Shown here: in pieces, positions 1 through 5,531 of the stretch
Layout: every line of letters starts with the position of its first letter
How positions within the stretch are numbered: the stretch's first letter is position 1
NCBI GenBank assembly: GCA_007129635.1
Contig: SKVE01000578.1
Span: 1-5,699 of the forward strand
DNA: 5,699 bases
Source of the DNA: Planctomycetaceae bacterium
GTDB lineage: Bacteria; Planctomycetota; Planctomycetia; Pirellulales; Pirellulaceae
Reading direction: 5' to 3'
Notes under the pieces: generated by a model
What the model saw: only the letters and a program-made list of their open reading frames with translations
What the model was told of the DNA's origin: nothing
Database searches by the model: none
Made by a program: the position numbers and the translations under genes

Positions 1-1343
1 AGCCGATAGTCGCCCAAGCGGATCACCCGTGGCATGTTGTTGCCGAACAGCGTACCGCCAACGATTATTTTTTGACCATCGCGGATCAACTCGACCGTCA
101 TCGACGAACTGAAGACGCCCGCCTTGACCTGCGTCTCTTCTGTCAACTCGACGCCCAATTCCCGCATCAGCACATCGGCATTGACGATATTCACCTCTTC
201 TTCCATGGCCCCTTCGAGCAGACCGGCGCAGAATGCCGAGGTCAACAGTCGGGTCGCCTTATCAGCCACCTCGCCGCGATATTGCAACACGCAGGCTTCG
301 ATTGCTCCGTTCTGGTACTGTGCCTGGAATCGCCCCAGCCGATAAGCCAGGTCGATGTATCCGCGCAGCACGGCCAATGTTTTGGGGTCGACCGATGCCG
401 TGTTGACGGCATGGCGAATTTCGCCGGAGGTCAGGTAATTGATGATCAACTGGCAGGCCTCGACGGCCACTTGAGTCTGAGCCTCTTCGGTGCTCGCCCC
501 CAGATGCGGTGTGCAGACGACGTTGGGCATCTGGAACAGCGGGCTGTCGGTACATGGTTCGTTGACGAACACGTCCAGGGCCACGCCGCCCAGTTTTCCG
601 CTTTTCAAGCCTTCGACCAGGGCGTCTTCGTCATCGATCCCGCCGCGTGCCGCATTGATCAAGCGGACGCCCGGCCGCATCCGTTCGAGTTCCGGGAAGC
701 TGATCAGATTTCTGGTTTCAGGGGTCAACGGGGTATGGACCGTCAAGTAATCGATGCGTGGCAGCATCTCGTGGACGGTTTCGGCCCGCTCGATCCCCAG
801 CTTGGTGGCTGCTTCAGCGGTCAGGAACGGATCGTAGCCGATCACGCGCATGTCGAAGGCCAGCGCCCGCCGCGCGACCTCGCGGCCGATGCGTCCCAAG
901 CCCACGATGCCCAGCGTCTTGTCGGCCAACTGGCTGCCCATACAGGATTTGCGATCCCACCGGGCTTCGACCAGCCCCTGATGCGCGGCGGCTATTTTAC
1001 GCGACAGGGCCAGCATCAGAGCGAACGCGTGTTCGGCCGTGCTGAGTGTATTGCCGCCGGGCGTGTTCATCACGACGATCCCCTGCCGAGTCGCCATCGT
1101 CTTGTCGATGTTATCCGTCCCCACCCCGGCTCGAGCGATGGCTCGCAAACGGCGATTGCCTGCCAGCACGTCCCCGGTAATCTTGACGCCGCTTCGACAG
1201 ATCGCGCCATCGCAATCGGACAAAGCCGCCCGCAATTCGGCGCCTTTCAGGCCCGTGCGAATCTCGTACGTGATGCCTTCGGCGGCGGCCAGCAGGTCCA
1301 GTCCCTCCTGTGCGAGGTCGTCCAATACGATCACCTTCTGCAT
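1..1343 (-). CDS. serA: D-3-phosphoglycerate dehydrogenase, 3' end outside the window
   Basis: Catalyses NAD-dependent oxidation of 3-phosphoglycerate to 3-phosphohydroxypyruvate, the first step of serine synthesis, in the cytosol. The minus strand is open from ATG at 1343 to the window edge, giving 447 residues (MQKVIVLDDL...). Visible parts are an N-terminal substrate-binding half with RAGVGTDNID (71-80), a Rossmann dinucleotide motif GLGRIG (148-153) with the NAD-ribose Asp in GYDP (D171), and the expected catalytic residues Arg233 (NAARGG), Glu262 (VNEP) and His280 (PHLGAST). Residues from about 317 on fit the extra allosteric substrate-binding domain of the long-type enzyme. The C-terminal ACT serine-sensing domain would lie beyond base 1. 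The start is supported by AAGGA (1351-1355) seven nt upstream. One small departure is RGGIDDE where RGGIVDE is common. It follows serC by 56 nt, so the two are probably cotranscribed. Confidence 0.97.
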   Translation of the reverse strand, partial: MQKVIVLDDLAQEGLDLLAAAEGITYEIRTGLKGAELRAALSDCDGAICRSGVKITGDVLAGNRRLRAIARAGVGTDNIDKTMATRQGIVVMNTPGGNTLSTAEHAFALMLALSRKIAAAHQGLVEARWDRKSCMGSQLADKTLGIVGLGRIGREVARRALAFDMRVIGYDPFLTAEAATKLGIERAETVHEMLPRIDYLTVHTPLTPETRNLISFPELERMRPGVRLINAARGGIDDEDALVEGLKSGKLGGVALDVFVNEPCTDSPLFQMPNVVCTPHLGASTEEAQTQVAVEACQLIINYLTSGEIRHAVNTASVDPKTLAVLRGYIDLAYRLGRFQAQYQNGAIEACVLQYRGEVADKATRLLTSAFCAGLLEGAMEEEVNIVNADVLMRELGVELTEETQVKAGVFSSSMTVELIRDGQKIIVGGTLFGNNMPRVIRLGDYR

Positions 1344-1350
1344 TTGCCGT

Positions 1351-1355
1351 TCCTT
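1351..1355 (-). promoter_or_regulatory. Ribosome binding site of serA
   Basis: AAGGA on the minus strand, seven nt before the ATG at 1343. It fixes the serA start and suggests independent initiation rather than pure coupling to serC. The 56-nt serC-serA gap contains no terminator-like hairpin. Confidence 0.6.
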
Positions 1356-1399
1356 ATTGTTGCTTGCGAAAAACGATGGGCGGTTGTTTCACGAGGCGA

Positions 1400-2497
1400 T
1401 CAGCTCGCATGCCGAGCTGCGAAGTCCTGCATAAAGTCACGCAGGCTGCTAACCCCTTCGACAGGCATGGCGTTGTAGATCGAAGCCCGAATGCCGCCGA
1501 CGCTGCGATGTCCCTTCAGCGAACTCAGGCCGTTGTGTTCGGCTGCCGCCAAGAACGCTTTCTCCCGTTCCTGGTCGGGCAAGCGGAATGTCACGTTCAT
1601 CACCGATCGATCCTCCGCCCGCGCGTGCCCTCGATAGAATCCGTTACTGCTGTCGATCACTTGGTACAGCATGCGAGCCTTGTCGACGTTTCGAGCGTAC
1701 ATCTTGTCCAAGCCGCCGATCTCTTGCTGTAACCAGCGGACGACCAAATCGAAGATGTAGATCCCGAATACGGCCGGTGTGTTCCACAACGAATCGTTGT
1801 CGGCATGGATCTGATAGTTCAGGTACCCCGGCAAATCGGCCGGGCTGCGAGCCAGCAGGTCCTCGCGGATGATCACCAGGGTCAGGCCCGCGGGGCCCGC
1901 GTTTTTCTGAGCACACGCATAGAGCAGGCCGTAACGCGTCATATCCAGCGGCCGATGCAAAAAATCGGAGGACGCATCGCACACCAGAGGGACCTGGCCG
2001 GTTTCCGGTTCCTCGCGAAACTGGACGCCTTCGATCGTCTCGTTCGATGTGATGTGAACGTAAGCCGCGTCCGAACTCAATTCAAGCTGGTTTGACGCGG
2101 GCAGCCGGTCGTAACGATCGGCTTTCCCATCCCAGGCCACGCGTACCGGACCGGCTTTCGCAGCCTCCTTCAGCGCGCTGTTCCCCCATGATCCGGTAAG
2201 AATGTAATCCGCCGATGGGGTATTGGCCGTCAGCAGATTCATGGGCACCATGGAGAACTGCAGTCGTGCACCACCCTGCAAAAACAGGATCCGATAATTA
2301 TCGGGAATGGAAAGTAGCTCGGTGAGCCCTTTCTTGGCGGAATCCAGGATCCCTGCGAATGTTTTGCTGCGGTGGCTGATCTCCAGGATCGAAGCCCCGA
2401 CGCCGGGTAACGCCAGCAGGTCACGCTGGGCCTGCTGGAGCACCGGCAACGGCAGCGTGGCGGGTCCTGCCGAAAAATTGTACATGCGATCCGTCAT
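1400..2497 (-). CDS. serC: Phosphoserine aminotransferase
   Basis: PLP-dependent transaminase converting 3-phosphohydroxypyruvate and glutamate to phosphoserine and 2-oxoglutarate, the step after SerA. In this family it may also serve the pyridoxal-phosphate route. The 365-residue product has the family's usual length. It begins with the typical YNFSAGPATLP (6-16) and carries ISHRSK (40-45), GGARLQF (75-81), HITSNETIEGVQF (148-160), Asp174 in VCDASSD (the expected PLP-pyridine contact), the PLP-binding Lys198 in AQKNAGPAG, the NTP motif (239-241), and a C-terminal block with KGHRSVGGIRASIYNAMP (328-345). All key positions are intact. ATG at 2497 was chosen. ATG at 2485 (residue 5) is possible, and neither has a clear Shine-Dalgarno site. 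The gene is the first of the serC-serA pair, with its own candidate promoter upstream. Confidence 0.97.
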   Translation of the reverse strand: MTDRMYNFSAGPATLPLPVLQQAQRDLLALPGVGASILEISHRSKTFAGILDSAKKGLTELLSIPDNYRILFLQGGARLQFSMVPMNLLTANTPSADYILTGSWGNSALKEAAKAGPVRVAWDGKADRYDRLPASNQLELSSDAAYVHITSNETIEGVQFREEPETGQVPLVCDASSDFLHRPLDMTRYGLLYACAQKNAGPAGLTLVIIREDLLARSPADLPGYLNYQIHADNDSLWNTPAVFGIYIFDLVVRWLQQEIGGLDKMYARNVDKARMLYQVIDSSNGFYRGHARAEDRSVMNVTFRLPDQEREKAFLAAAEHNGLSSLKGHRSVGGIRASIYNAMPVEGVSSLRDFMQDFAARHAS

Positions 2498-2585
2498 CGT
2501 TTGGGCACCATGACTCTATCAAGGTGGGGAATTTATTCGGGCGCGTCATTTTGGCGGCAACACTCAGTTCCGCGAGCGTCCGAGT

Positions 2586-2598
2586 CCTTCGTCGAAGG
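2586..2598. promoter_or_regulatory. Short perfect palindrome at the predicted serC start site
   Basis: CCTTCG-T-CGAAGG, six-base arms around one base, lies immediately downstream of the candidate -10 box and over the predicted +1. That position suits an operator or a 5'-end hairpin. No regulator can be named and the site occurs once. Confidence 0.25.
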
Positions 2599-2603
2599 TT
2601 CCG

Positions 2604-2632
2604 ATTGTAAGGGGAAAATGAAAAGCTGAGAA
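2604..2632 (-). promoter_or_regulatory. Candidate sigma70-type promoter of serC-serA
   Basis: On the minus strand, TTCTCA (2627-2632, 4 of 6 matches to TTGACA) is separated by exactly 17 nt from TACAAT (2604-2609, 5 of 6 matches to TATAAT). It lies about 107 nt upstream of the serC ATG, in the 257-nt gap after the TPR gene. The predicted start is near 2597. It is the best-matching promoter I found in this gap, judged by eye. Confidence 0.45.
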
Positions 2633-2730
2633 GGACCATCGCCGCGGGCGTGACAGAATTTGTGCGGCCAATAGATCGAAAAGGTGAATGCTCGAAGTGC
2701 AGTAAGCGGCCCATGATCAACAGACCGGAG

Positions 2731-2742
2731 ACGGCATGCCGT
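2731..2742. repeat. 12-bp perfect palindrome after the TPR gene
   Basis: ACGGCATGCCGT reads the same on both strands and sits 13 nt after the TPR stop codon. It has no separate loop and no T-run, so it is a poor intrinsic terminator. It could be a protein-binding site or chance. Confidence 0.25.
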
Positions 2743-2754
2743 TCCGATGCCGAC

Positions 2755-3528
2755 TCAACGATTGACGGGCGGCGTTGAGGTCACGGTTCGCGTTCCAGGG
2801 GCCTGCTGGGTGCTGTTATGAGCGATGGATCGGTTCAACGAGGCGATCCGCTCGGCGACCTGGGGCTGAAAGCGATTCAGACTGTATGACTGCTGGTAGT
2901 TGGCCAGGGCTTGCACGTAATCTCCCGATTGTTCGCGCAGCCGGCCCAACGCGTTCCAAGCACGGGCACTGTACTGGTCGACCTGCAACGCTTCAGCCAA
3001 TTGCGCCTTGGCTTTGTCGACATCGCCGAACTCCTCATACAGACGCGCCAATTCGACGCGAGCATCGGAGTTTCTCGGATCCCGCATCGTCCAGTTATTC
3101 AGGAGGGTAAAAGCGCGATCGGAGCGGCCTGTCTCGGACAGCAGCACCGCCAAACCTCGATAACACTCCGTGTTGTTGGGATCCAGGTCCAGGGAGCGGT
3201 TGTAGAGCGTCTCCGCTTGTCCCAGCAGTTCGCTGTCGTTGCGAGCGACCCCCATACGATGAACGGTCGCCGCCATGTTGTAGTACGCGTCCGCATTGTT
3301 GGGATCGCTGGCAACCGCTTTCTGGAACGTATGCATGGCCGCATCGTACTGGCCTTGTTGGTACAGTCGAACGCCCTGCAGATTCTGACCATCGGCGGCC
3401 ATCTTGCAGCCGCTCGCAGGGATTACCAGCAGAACGAGAAGGGTACGCAAGACCCTCGGTCGAAAGCATGGGGCATAGGCAAAATGTTCAATTCGGCTCA
3501 CGGCTAACACGCTTTGCTGACAGGACAT
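2755..3528 (-). CDS. Exported TPR-repeat protein, probable lipoprotein
   Basis: The 257-residue product starts with an N-terminal export signal: basic RPR (23-25), hydrophobic VLRTLLVLLVIP (26-37), then ASGC with Cys41 as likely lipidation site. Ala at -3 is less usual than Leu, so plain signal-peptide cleavage is an alternative. About five tetratricopeptide repeats follow, near 48-81, 82-119 (with a longer loop), 120-153, 154-187 and 188-221. Each shows the spaced small/aromatic pattern and several end in DPNN or DPRN. A Ser/Thr/Pro-rich tail closes it. TPRs are protein-interaction scaffolds; no enzymatic motif is visible, so the role is probably assembly or envelope organisation. ATG at 3528 has only a weak upstream GGA. 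In-frame GTG codons 7 and 10 and TTG codon 27 would shorten the long n-region and are possible starts. It probably has its own promoter. Confidence 0.88.
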   Translation of the reverse strand: MSCQQSVLAVSRIEHFAYAPCFRPRVLRTLLVLLVIPASGCKMAADGQNLQGVRLYQQGQYDAAMHTFQKAVASDPNNADAYYNMAATVHRMGVARNDSELLGQAETLYNRSLDLDPNNTECYRGLAVLLSETGRSDRAFTLLNNWTMRDPRNSDARVELARLYEEFGDVDKAKAQLAEALQVDQYSARAWNALGRLREQSGDYVQALANYQQSYSLNRFQPQVAERIASLNRSIAHNSTQQAPGTRTVTSTPPVNR

Positions 3529-3548
3529 GTCGAATCGAGATCCAGCTC

Positions 3549-3562
3549 CCGCTACGAAGCGG
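3549..3562. repeat. Small stem-loop in the leader of the TPR gene
   Basis: CCGCT-ACGA-AGCGG forms a five-bp GC-rich stem with a four-base loop, 20 nt upstream of the TPR ATG. On the gene's strand the loop reads TCGT. It could affect translation initiation, which otherwise lacks a good ribosome binding site. It may also be chance. Confidence 0.2.
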
Positions 3563-3677
3563 TGGCTCGAAAAGCGATGCGAAGGTTAGCCGCAAGCCGT
3601 ATTCTCGGCAATAGCAGTTTGAAATCGCCGATCAGGGATCAGGAAATCACGAATCCAGGCCCAGACCACCAAACCGT

Positions 3678-4037
3678 TCAGCCCGTGGCAAACTCGGCGT
3701 CGGCCGGGATACGAACGTACCCCAAGGTTCGGAGGACCTCCAAGATCTCGCTGCACGTTGGAAACATCCGGCCGCTCTTTCGCTTGTAAGCGTCCAACGC
3801 CTGCATGAAGTCGATCTCGTCCTGAGAATAATCCCTCTCGCAGGTGGTTGGGTCGATTTGGCGACGCCGGTAGACCTTGCTGCGACGCCCGCTCCGCTGT
3901 GTTTCCGCGTCCTGATCGCTGTGCGCGAGATCGGTTTTGCGAAATTGACTGGGGGCATTGCGGCTGAGGCAGTCCTGCTGAGCGAGTGGTTGGGTTTCGA
4001 AATGGGTTGTCGTCATCCGGCGTTGCTCCATCATCAA
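3678..4037 (-). CDS. Small conserved-looking protein of unknown function, possible helix-turn-helix
   Basis: The 119-residue product has no signal peptide or membrane segment. The N-terminal 45 residues are polar and low in pattern. A basic patch follows (RSGRRSKVYRRR, 48-59), then a compact block DEIDFMQALDAYKRKSGRMF (73-92) and PTCSEILEVLRTLGY (93-107). From memory this block resembles short planctomycete proteins annotated as hypothetical; this was not checked. Its layout (helix, GR-x-F-PT turn, EI-x-x-x-LR-x-LGY helix) is reminiscent of the LexA-type winged-helix N-terminus, so nucleic-acid binding is a reasonable inference. The ORF opens with three ATG codons (4037, 4034, 4031). ATG at 4016 (residue 8) has GGAG nine nt upstream and may be the true start, giving 112 residues. 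It is transcribed divergently from the cysteine-rich genes. Confidence 0.7.
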   Translation of the reverse strand: MMMEQRRMTTTHFETQPLAQQDCLSRNAPSQFRKTDLAHSDQDAETQRSGRRSKVYRRRQIDPTTCERDYSQDEIDFMQALDAYKRKSGRMFPTCSEILEVLRTLGYVRIPADAEFATG

Positions 4038-4058
4038 TCAGGTAATCTTTGTCGACTT

Positions 4059-4074
4059 GGCGATCCGAATCGCC
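4059..4074. promoter_or_regulatory. Inverted repeat, candidate operator
   Basis: GGCGAT-CCGA-ATCGCC has perfect six-base arms around four bases, 22 nt upstream of the first ATG of the divergent small gene. Its size and position suit a dimeric regulator site or a 5' leader hairpin for that gene. No regulator is identified. Confidence 0.3.
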
Positions 4075-4152
4075 TGCAACGATATTGTTGGCTATAGAAA
4101 CTTACCATGAAAAAATGGGAAGTCTGGATAAAATGAGAAATATCCACCAGTT

Positions 4153-4164
4153 TTTCTGAAGAAA
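4153..4164. promoter_or_regulatory. Short AT-rich inverted repeat
   Basis: TTTCT-GA-AGAAA, five-base arms, lies just downstream of the -10-like TAAAAT on the plus strand and could be an operator for the cysteine-rich genes. It is short and AT-rich, so chance is quite possible. Confidence 0.2.
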
Positions 4165-4259
4165 CGATCACCGAATGCCGAACTCAGGCGGTGGCTGGAT
4201 AGACGCTACACTTCGAACCCCCTATGTTTGGTATCGCAGAGTTTTGGTGAAGTGCTACA

Positions 4260-4319
4260 ATGAACCAGATGCTCAAAAGGCACTTCTCCAGTTTCGCCAC
4301 CGTCGAAATCATCCGATGA
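4260..4319 (+). CDS. Possible 19-residue leader peptide overlapping the next gene
   Basis: ATG at 4260 opens a 19-codon frame (MNQMLKRHFSSFATVEIIR) whose TGA stop (4317-4319) overlaps the ATG of the next gene (4316-4318) as ATGA, the classic arrangement for translational coupling. GGTGA (4246-4250) sits nine nt before its start, whereas the following gene has no Shine-Dalgarno site of its own. This makes a coupling leader attractive. The peptide has no recognisable function, and very short ORFs arise often by chance. The rival view is that the downstream protein starts elsewhere in its frame, which is open from 4175. Confidence 0.3.
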   Translation: MNQMLKRHFSSFATVEIIR

Positions 4320-4789
4320 CAAAATGGGCTCCACAACGCGGTATCATCTTGGCTTGCTGCCTGGGGATGATCGTTCAACTGCCGGGCGTTGCGAGTGCCA
4401 TCCTGGCGTGTGGTTGCATCTTGCCGGGCCGAACGGCCTGCTGCCGTTCCTTGTCGGATGGTCCTCAGTCTGCGTGTTGTCTGCCTGACGCGGCGGTGCC
4501 ATTGTGTGCAACGTCTGGTAACACCTGCCCTGATGACCGTTTTGCGATGAGAGTGCGGCATCCCGAAAGGGCCCCCTGCCCTTGTTGGCAAGCTCTGACC
4601 GAGCGGGTGGCCCCCCTGCCCTCTTCAACTCGCCAGCACCACCAGCCAGACACCCTCTTTTTTGTGTGGTGTGTGGATCGTTGGGAATCTGACGTCTTTT
4701 CACAAGAGCGTCAACGCGGCATTTCCTCGGCCGCAGCCGTACGGACTCAACCGCGACTGCAAAGCCTGCTGTGCGTGTGGATCATTTGA
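4316..4789 (+). CDS. Exported cysteine-rich protein with CPC motif
   Basis: Function not recognised. The frame is open from 4175, but ATG at 4316 puts a standard signal peptide at the N-terminus: MTKWAPQR, a hydrophobic stretch (10-22) and GVASA with likely cleavage after Ala28. Because the next residues are ILACGC, lipidation at Cys32 is an alternative. The 157-residue product has 14 cysteines, 12 after the signal, including C32/C34, CC pairs at 42-43 and 54-55, single Cys at 64 and 71, and CPC at 88-90. Spaced thiols of this kind suit metal binding or disulfide bonding in the envelope. The C-terminal third is Arg/Gln/Ser-rich and ends LCVWII. The gene lies 87 nt before the metallothionein-like gene on the same strand, so a shared thiol or metal role is likely. 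Minus-strand frames here lack any export or family signal. Confidence 0.62.
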   Translation: MTKWAPQRGIILACCLGMIVQLPGVASAILACGCILPGRTACCRSLSDGPQSACCLPDAAVPLCATSGNTCPDDRFAMRVRHPERAPCPCWQALTERVAPLPSSTRQHHQPDTLFFVWCVDRWESDVFSQERQRGISSAAAVRTQPRLQSLLCVWII

Positions 4790-4807
4790 AATTGGCTCCA
4801 ACGACGT

Positions 4808-4822
4808 TTTCGAGCGTCGAAA
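4808..4822. promoter_or_regulatory. Inverted repeat upstream of the metallothionein-like gene
   Basis: TTTCGA-GCG-TCGAAA has perfect six-base arms around three bases; an overlapping pair CGACG/CGTCG (4802-4819) adds symmetry. It lies 54 nt before the ATG at 4877 in the 87-nt gap between the two cysteine-rich genes. It is a candidate operator for local control, or an mRNA hairpin between the cistrons. There is no T-run, so it is not a terminator. Confidence 0.3.
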
Positions 4823-4862
4823 TCTTCACTTCAGCCAGTTTTTGATTGATCTAAATCTCAGT

Positions 4863-4869
4863 AGGAGAG
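4863..4869 (+). promoter_or_regulatory. Strong ribosome binding site of the metallothionein-like gene
   Basis: AGGAGAG with about seven to nine nt to ATG 4877 is the closest match to the anti-Shine-Dalgarno consensus in the window. It decides the start and suggests high translation, as expected for an abundant binding protein. Confidence 0.75.
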
Positions 4870-4876
4870 TAGTAAG

Positions 4877-5497
4877 ATGTTTGCGAATTTGATTCTTGTG
4901 TCGATGCTCACCGTGCCTGCGCCACAGGCGGCTCAAGCACCGGTTTGTCCCTGTGAACCAAAATGCGTTTGCGTGGTCTGTGCGTGTTGCCAAACGACTG
5001 CCAAGGCGGCGTGTGAGTGCCCTTGCGGTACGGATTGCGATTGTGGTCCTGAATGCACATGCCCTGGATGCAAATGCTGCAAGGAAGCCGCTGTTTGCTG
5101 TGCCACCGTAGCCCAGCAGGAGTGCCGCTGCCCCTGCGGCCAGGAGTGCGATTGTGGGCCGGACTGCGTTTGTCCGGGATGCACCTGCTGCAAGCTGGTA
5201 GCCACCTGCTGCTTGGCGGCCGCACGTCAGCATTGCCAATGCCCTTGTGGTGAAAAGTGCGAATGCGGGCCTGACTGCCAATGCCCCGGCTGCACCTGTT
5301 GCAAGGTGGCAACGGCAACCTGCAAGTGTCCGGGCTGTACCTGTTGCGAGGCATCGGGCAAGTGCTGCAAGACGGCCGTAGCCGATGGTGCAACGTGCCC
5401 GTGCGGCACCCAGTGCGCCTGCAGCACCGACTGTGAATGCCCCGGTTGCAAGTGCTGCACGCTGACGAAGAAGCGCTGCCGAGTGGTCGCAACTTAG
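4877..5497 (+). CDS. Exported metallothionein-like cysteine-repeat protein
   Basis: The 206-residue product contains 58 cysteines, one histidine (H119) and, apart from Phe2, no aromatic residue: the composition of a metallothionein, i.e. a thiolate sink for soft metals such as Cu(I), Zn, Cd or Hg. The N-terminus (hydrophobic LILVSMLTV, 5-13, then PAPQAAQA) looks like a short signal peptide cleaved after Ala21, but it lacks the usual basic residue. The core module is CxCPCG (46-51), CxCGP (54-58), CxCPGCxCC (60-68), then a linker with a further CC (74-75). It repeats with an exact 37-residue period at 46, 83 and 120. A cut-down module (149-157), a last module (174-194) and a degenerate first one (24-38) flank these. 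It does not match the short cyanobacterial SmtA type; similarity is to the general CxC/CC metallothionein style. The start is fixed by AGGAG, and a strong terminator follows. A structural disulfide-rich protein is the main alternative. Confidence 0.85.
   Translation: MFANLILVSMLTVPAPQAAQAPVCPCEPKCVCVVCACCQTTAKAACECPCGTDCDCGPECTCPGCKCCKEAAVCCATVAQQECRCPCGQECDCGPDCVCPGCTCCKLVATCCLAAARQHCQCPCGEKCECGPDCQCPGCTCCKVATATCKCPGCTCCEASGKCCKTAVADGATCPCGTQCACSTDCECPGCKCCTLTKKRCRVVAT
4946..4990 (+). repeat. Degenerate first cysteine module
   Basis: Encodes residues 24-38, CPCEPKCVC then VVCACC. Compared with the full module it keeps both ends but lacks the central GPxCxCPG portion, as if shortened by an internal deletion. 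Confidence 0.6.
5012..5302 (+). repeat. Three tandem 111-bp cysteine modules
   Basis: Units start at 5012, 5123 and 5234, each encoding the 23-residue cysteine core; the first two carry the full 14-residue linker, the third a shorter one before the next module. All ten core cysteines align in the three units, as do the CG, GP and PG pairs. Differences fall mainly at the x positions and at synonymous sites; for example Cys50 and Cys87 use TGC while the aligned Cys124 uses TGT. This points to old duplications kept under selection rather than a recent expansion. Confidence 0.9.
5321..5347 (+). repeat. Truncated cysteine module
   Basis: Encodes CKCPGCTCC (149-157), only the last nine residues of the core, followed by its own CC linker (163-164). 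It looks like a partial duplication. Confidence 0.75.
5396..5458 (+). repeat. Final cysteine module
   Basis: Encodes residues 174-194, CPCGTQCAC then STDCECPGCKCC. It lacks the first Cys of the core (Thr173 is adjacent) and has ST where the others have GP. One last cysteine (C201) follows in a basic tail. Confidence 0.8.
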
Positions 5498-5531
5498 TCG
5501 CGAAGTAGCAGCGATATCGTCCGTAACTCAG

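Larger units (their letters stand above)
4038..4259. other. Divergent intergenic region between the small gene and the cysteine-rich genes
   Basis: It must hold the promoters for both directions. Around 4080-4170 it is clearly AT-richer than the flanks. TAAAAT (4129-4134) resembles a -10 box for the plus strand, but the nearest -35-like TTACCA (4102-4107) is 21 nt away, too far for a standard promoter, so I do not call one. Two inverted repeats inside it are listed separately. The frame open from ATG at 4175 has no export signal at its start and is treated as an extension of the gene beginning at 4316. Confidence 0.5.

Noticed and set aside
72..1478. 468-codon plus-strand open frame
   Set aside because: It lies antisense to serA, whose minus-strand reading shows complete catalytic motifs. 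The plus frame has no recognisable domain and is a GC-rich shadow.
2421..2720. 99-residue minus-strand frame running into serC in another frame
   Set aside because: No ribosome site or family signal. Its 3' part is an out-of-frame reading of the well-supported serC start, and it spans the serC promoter.
2911..3507. 198-residue plus-strand frame antisense to the TPR gene
   Set aside because: The minus strand gives clear TPR repeats and an export signal; the plus frame is a shadow.
3630..3645. Tandem GATCAGG in the gap before the TPR gene
   Set aside because: Only two seven-base copies, no context to give it a role.
4184..4591. Minus-strand frames across the first cysteine-rich gene (also 4344-4703)
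   Set aside because: Low-complexity Arg/Gln/Thr-rich readings with no start signal. The plus strand gives a proper signal peptide and patterned cysteines.
4662..4892. Plus-strand frame with a CKACCACG stretch, considered as a frameshifted end of the first cysteine-rich protein
   Set aside because: It runs past the metallothionein-like start and has no ribosome site. The original frame ends normally at 4789, so no frameshift is needed. The cysteine cluster is probably chance, though an orthologue comparison could reopen this.
5012..5347. Repeat block considered as a CRISPR array or mobile-element repeat
   Set aside because: The repeats are in-frame multiples of three that encode conserved cysteines, and there are no constant-repeat/variable-spacer units, terminal inverted repeats or transposase.
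4826..5492. Long minus-strand frames antisense to the cysteine repeats
   Set aside because: Repeated TGC/TGT codons read in reverse give few stops, so long antisense frames are expected. The residue content is repetitive and there is no start signal.
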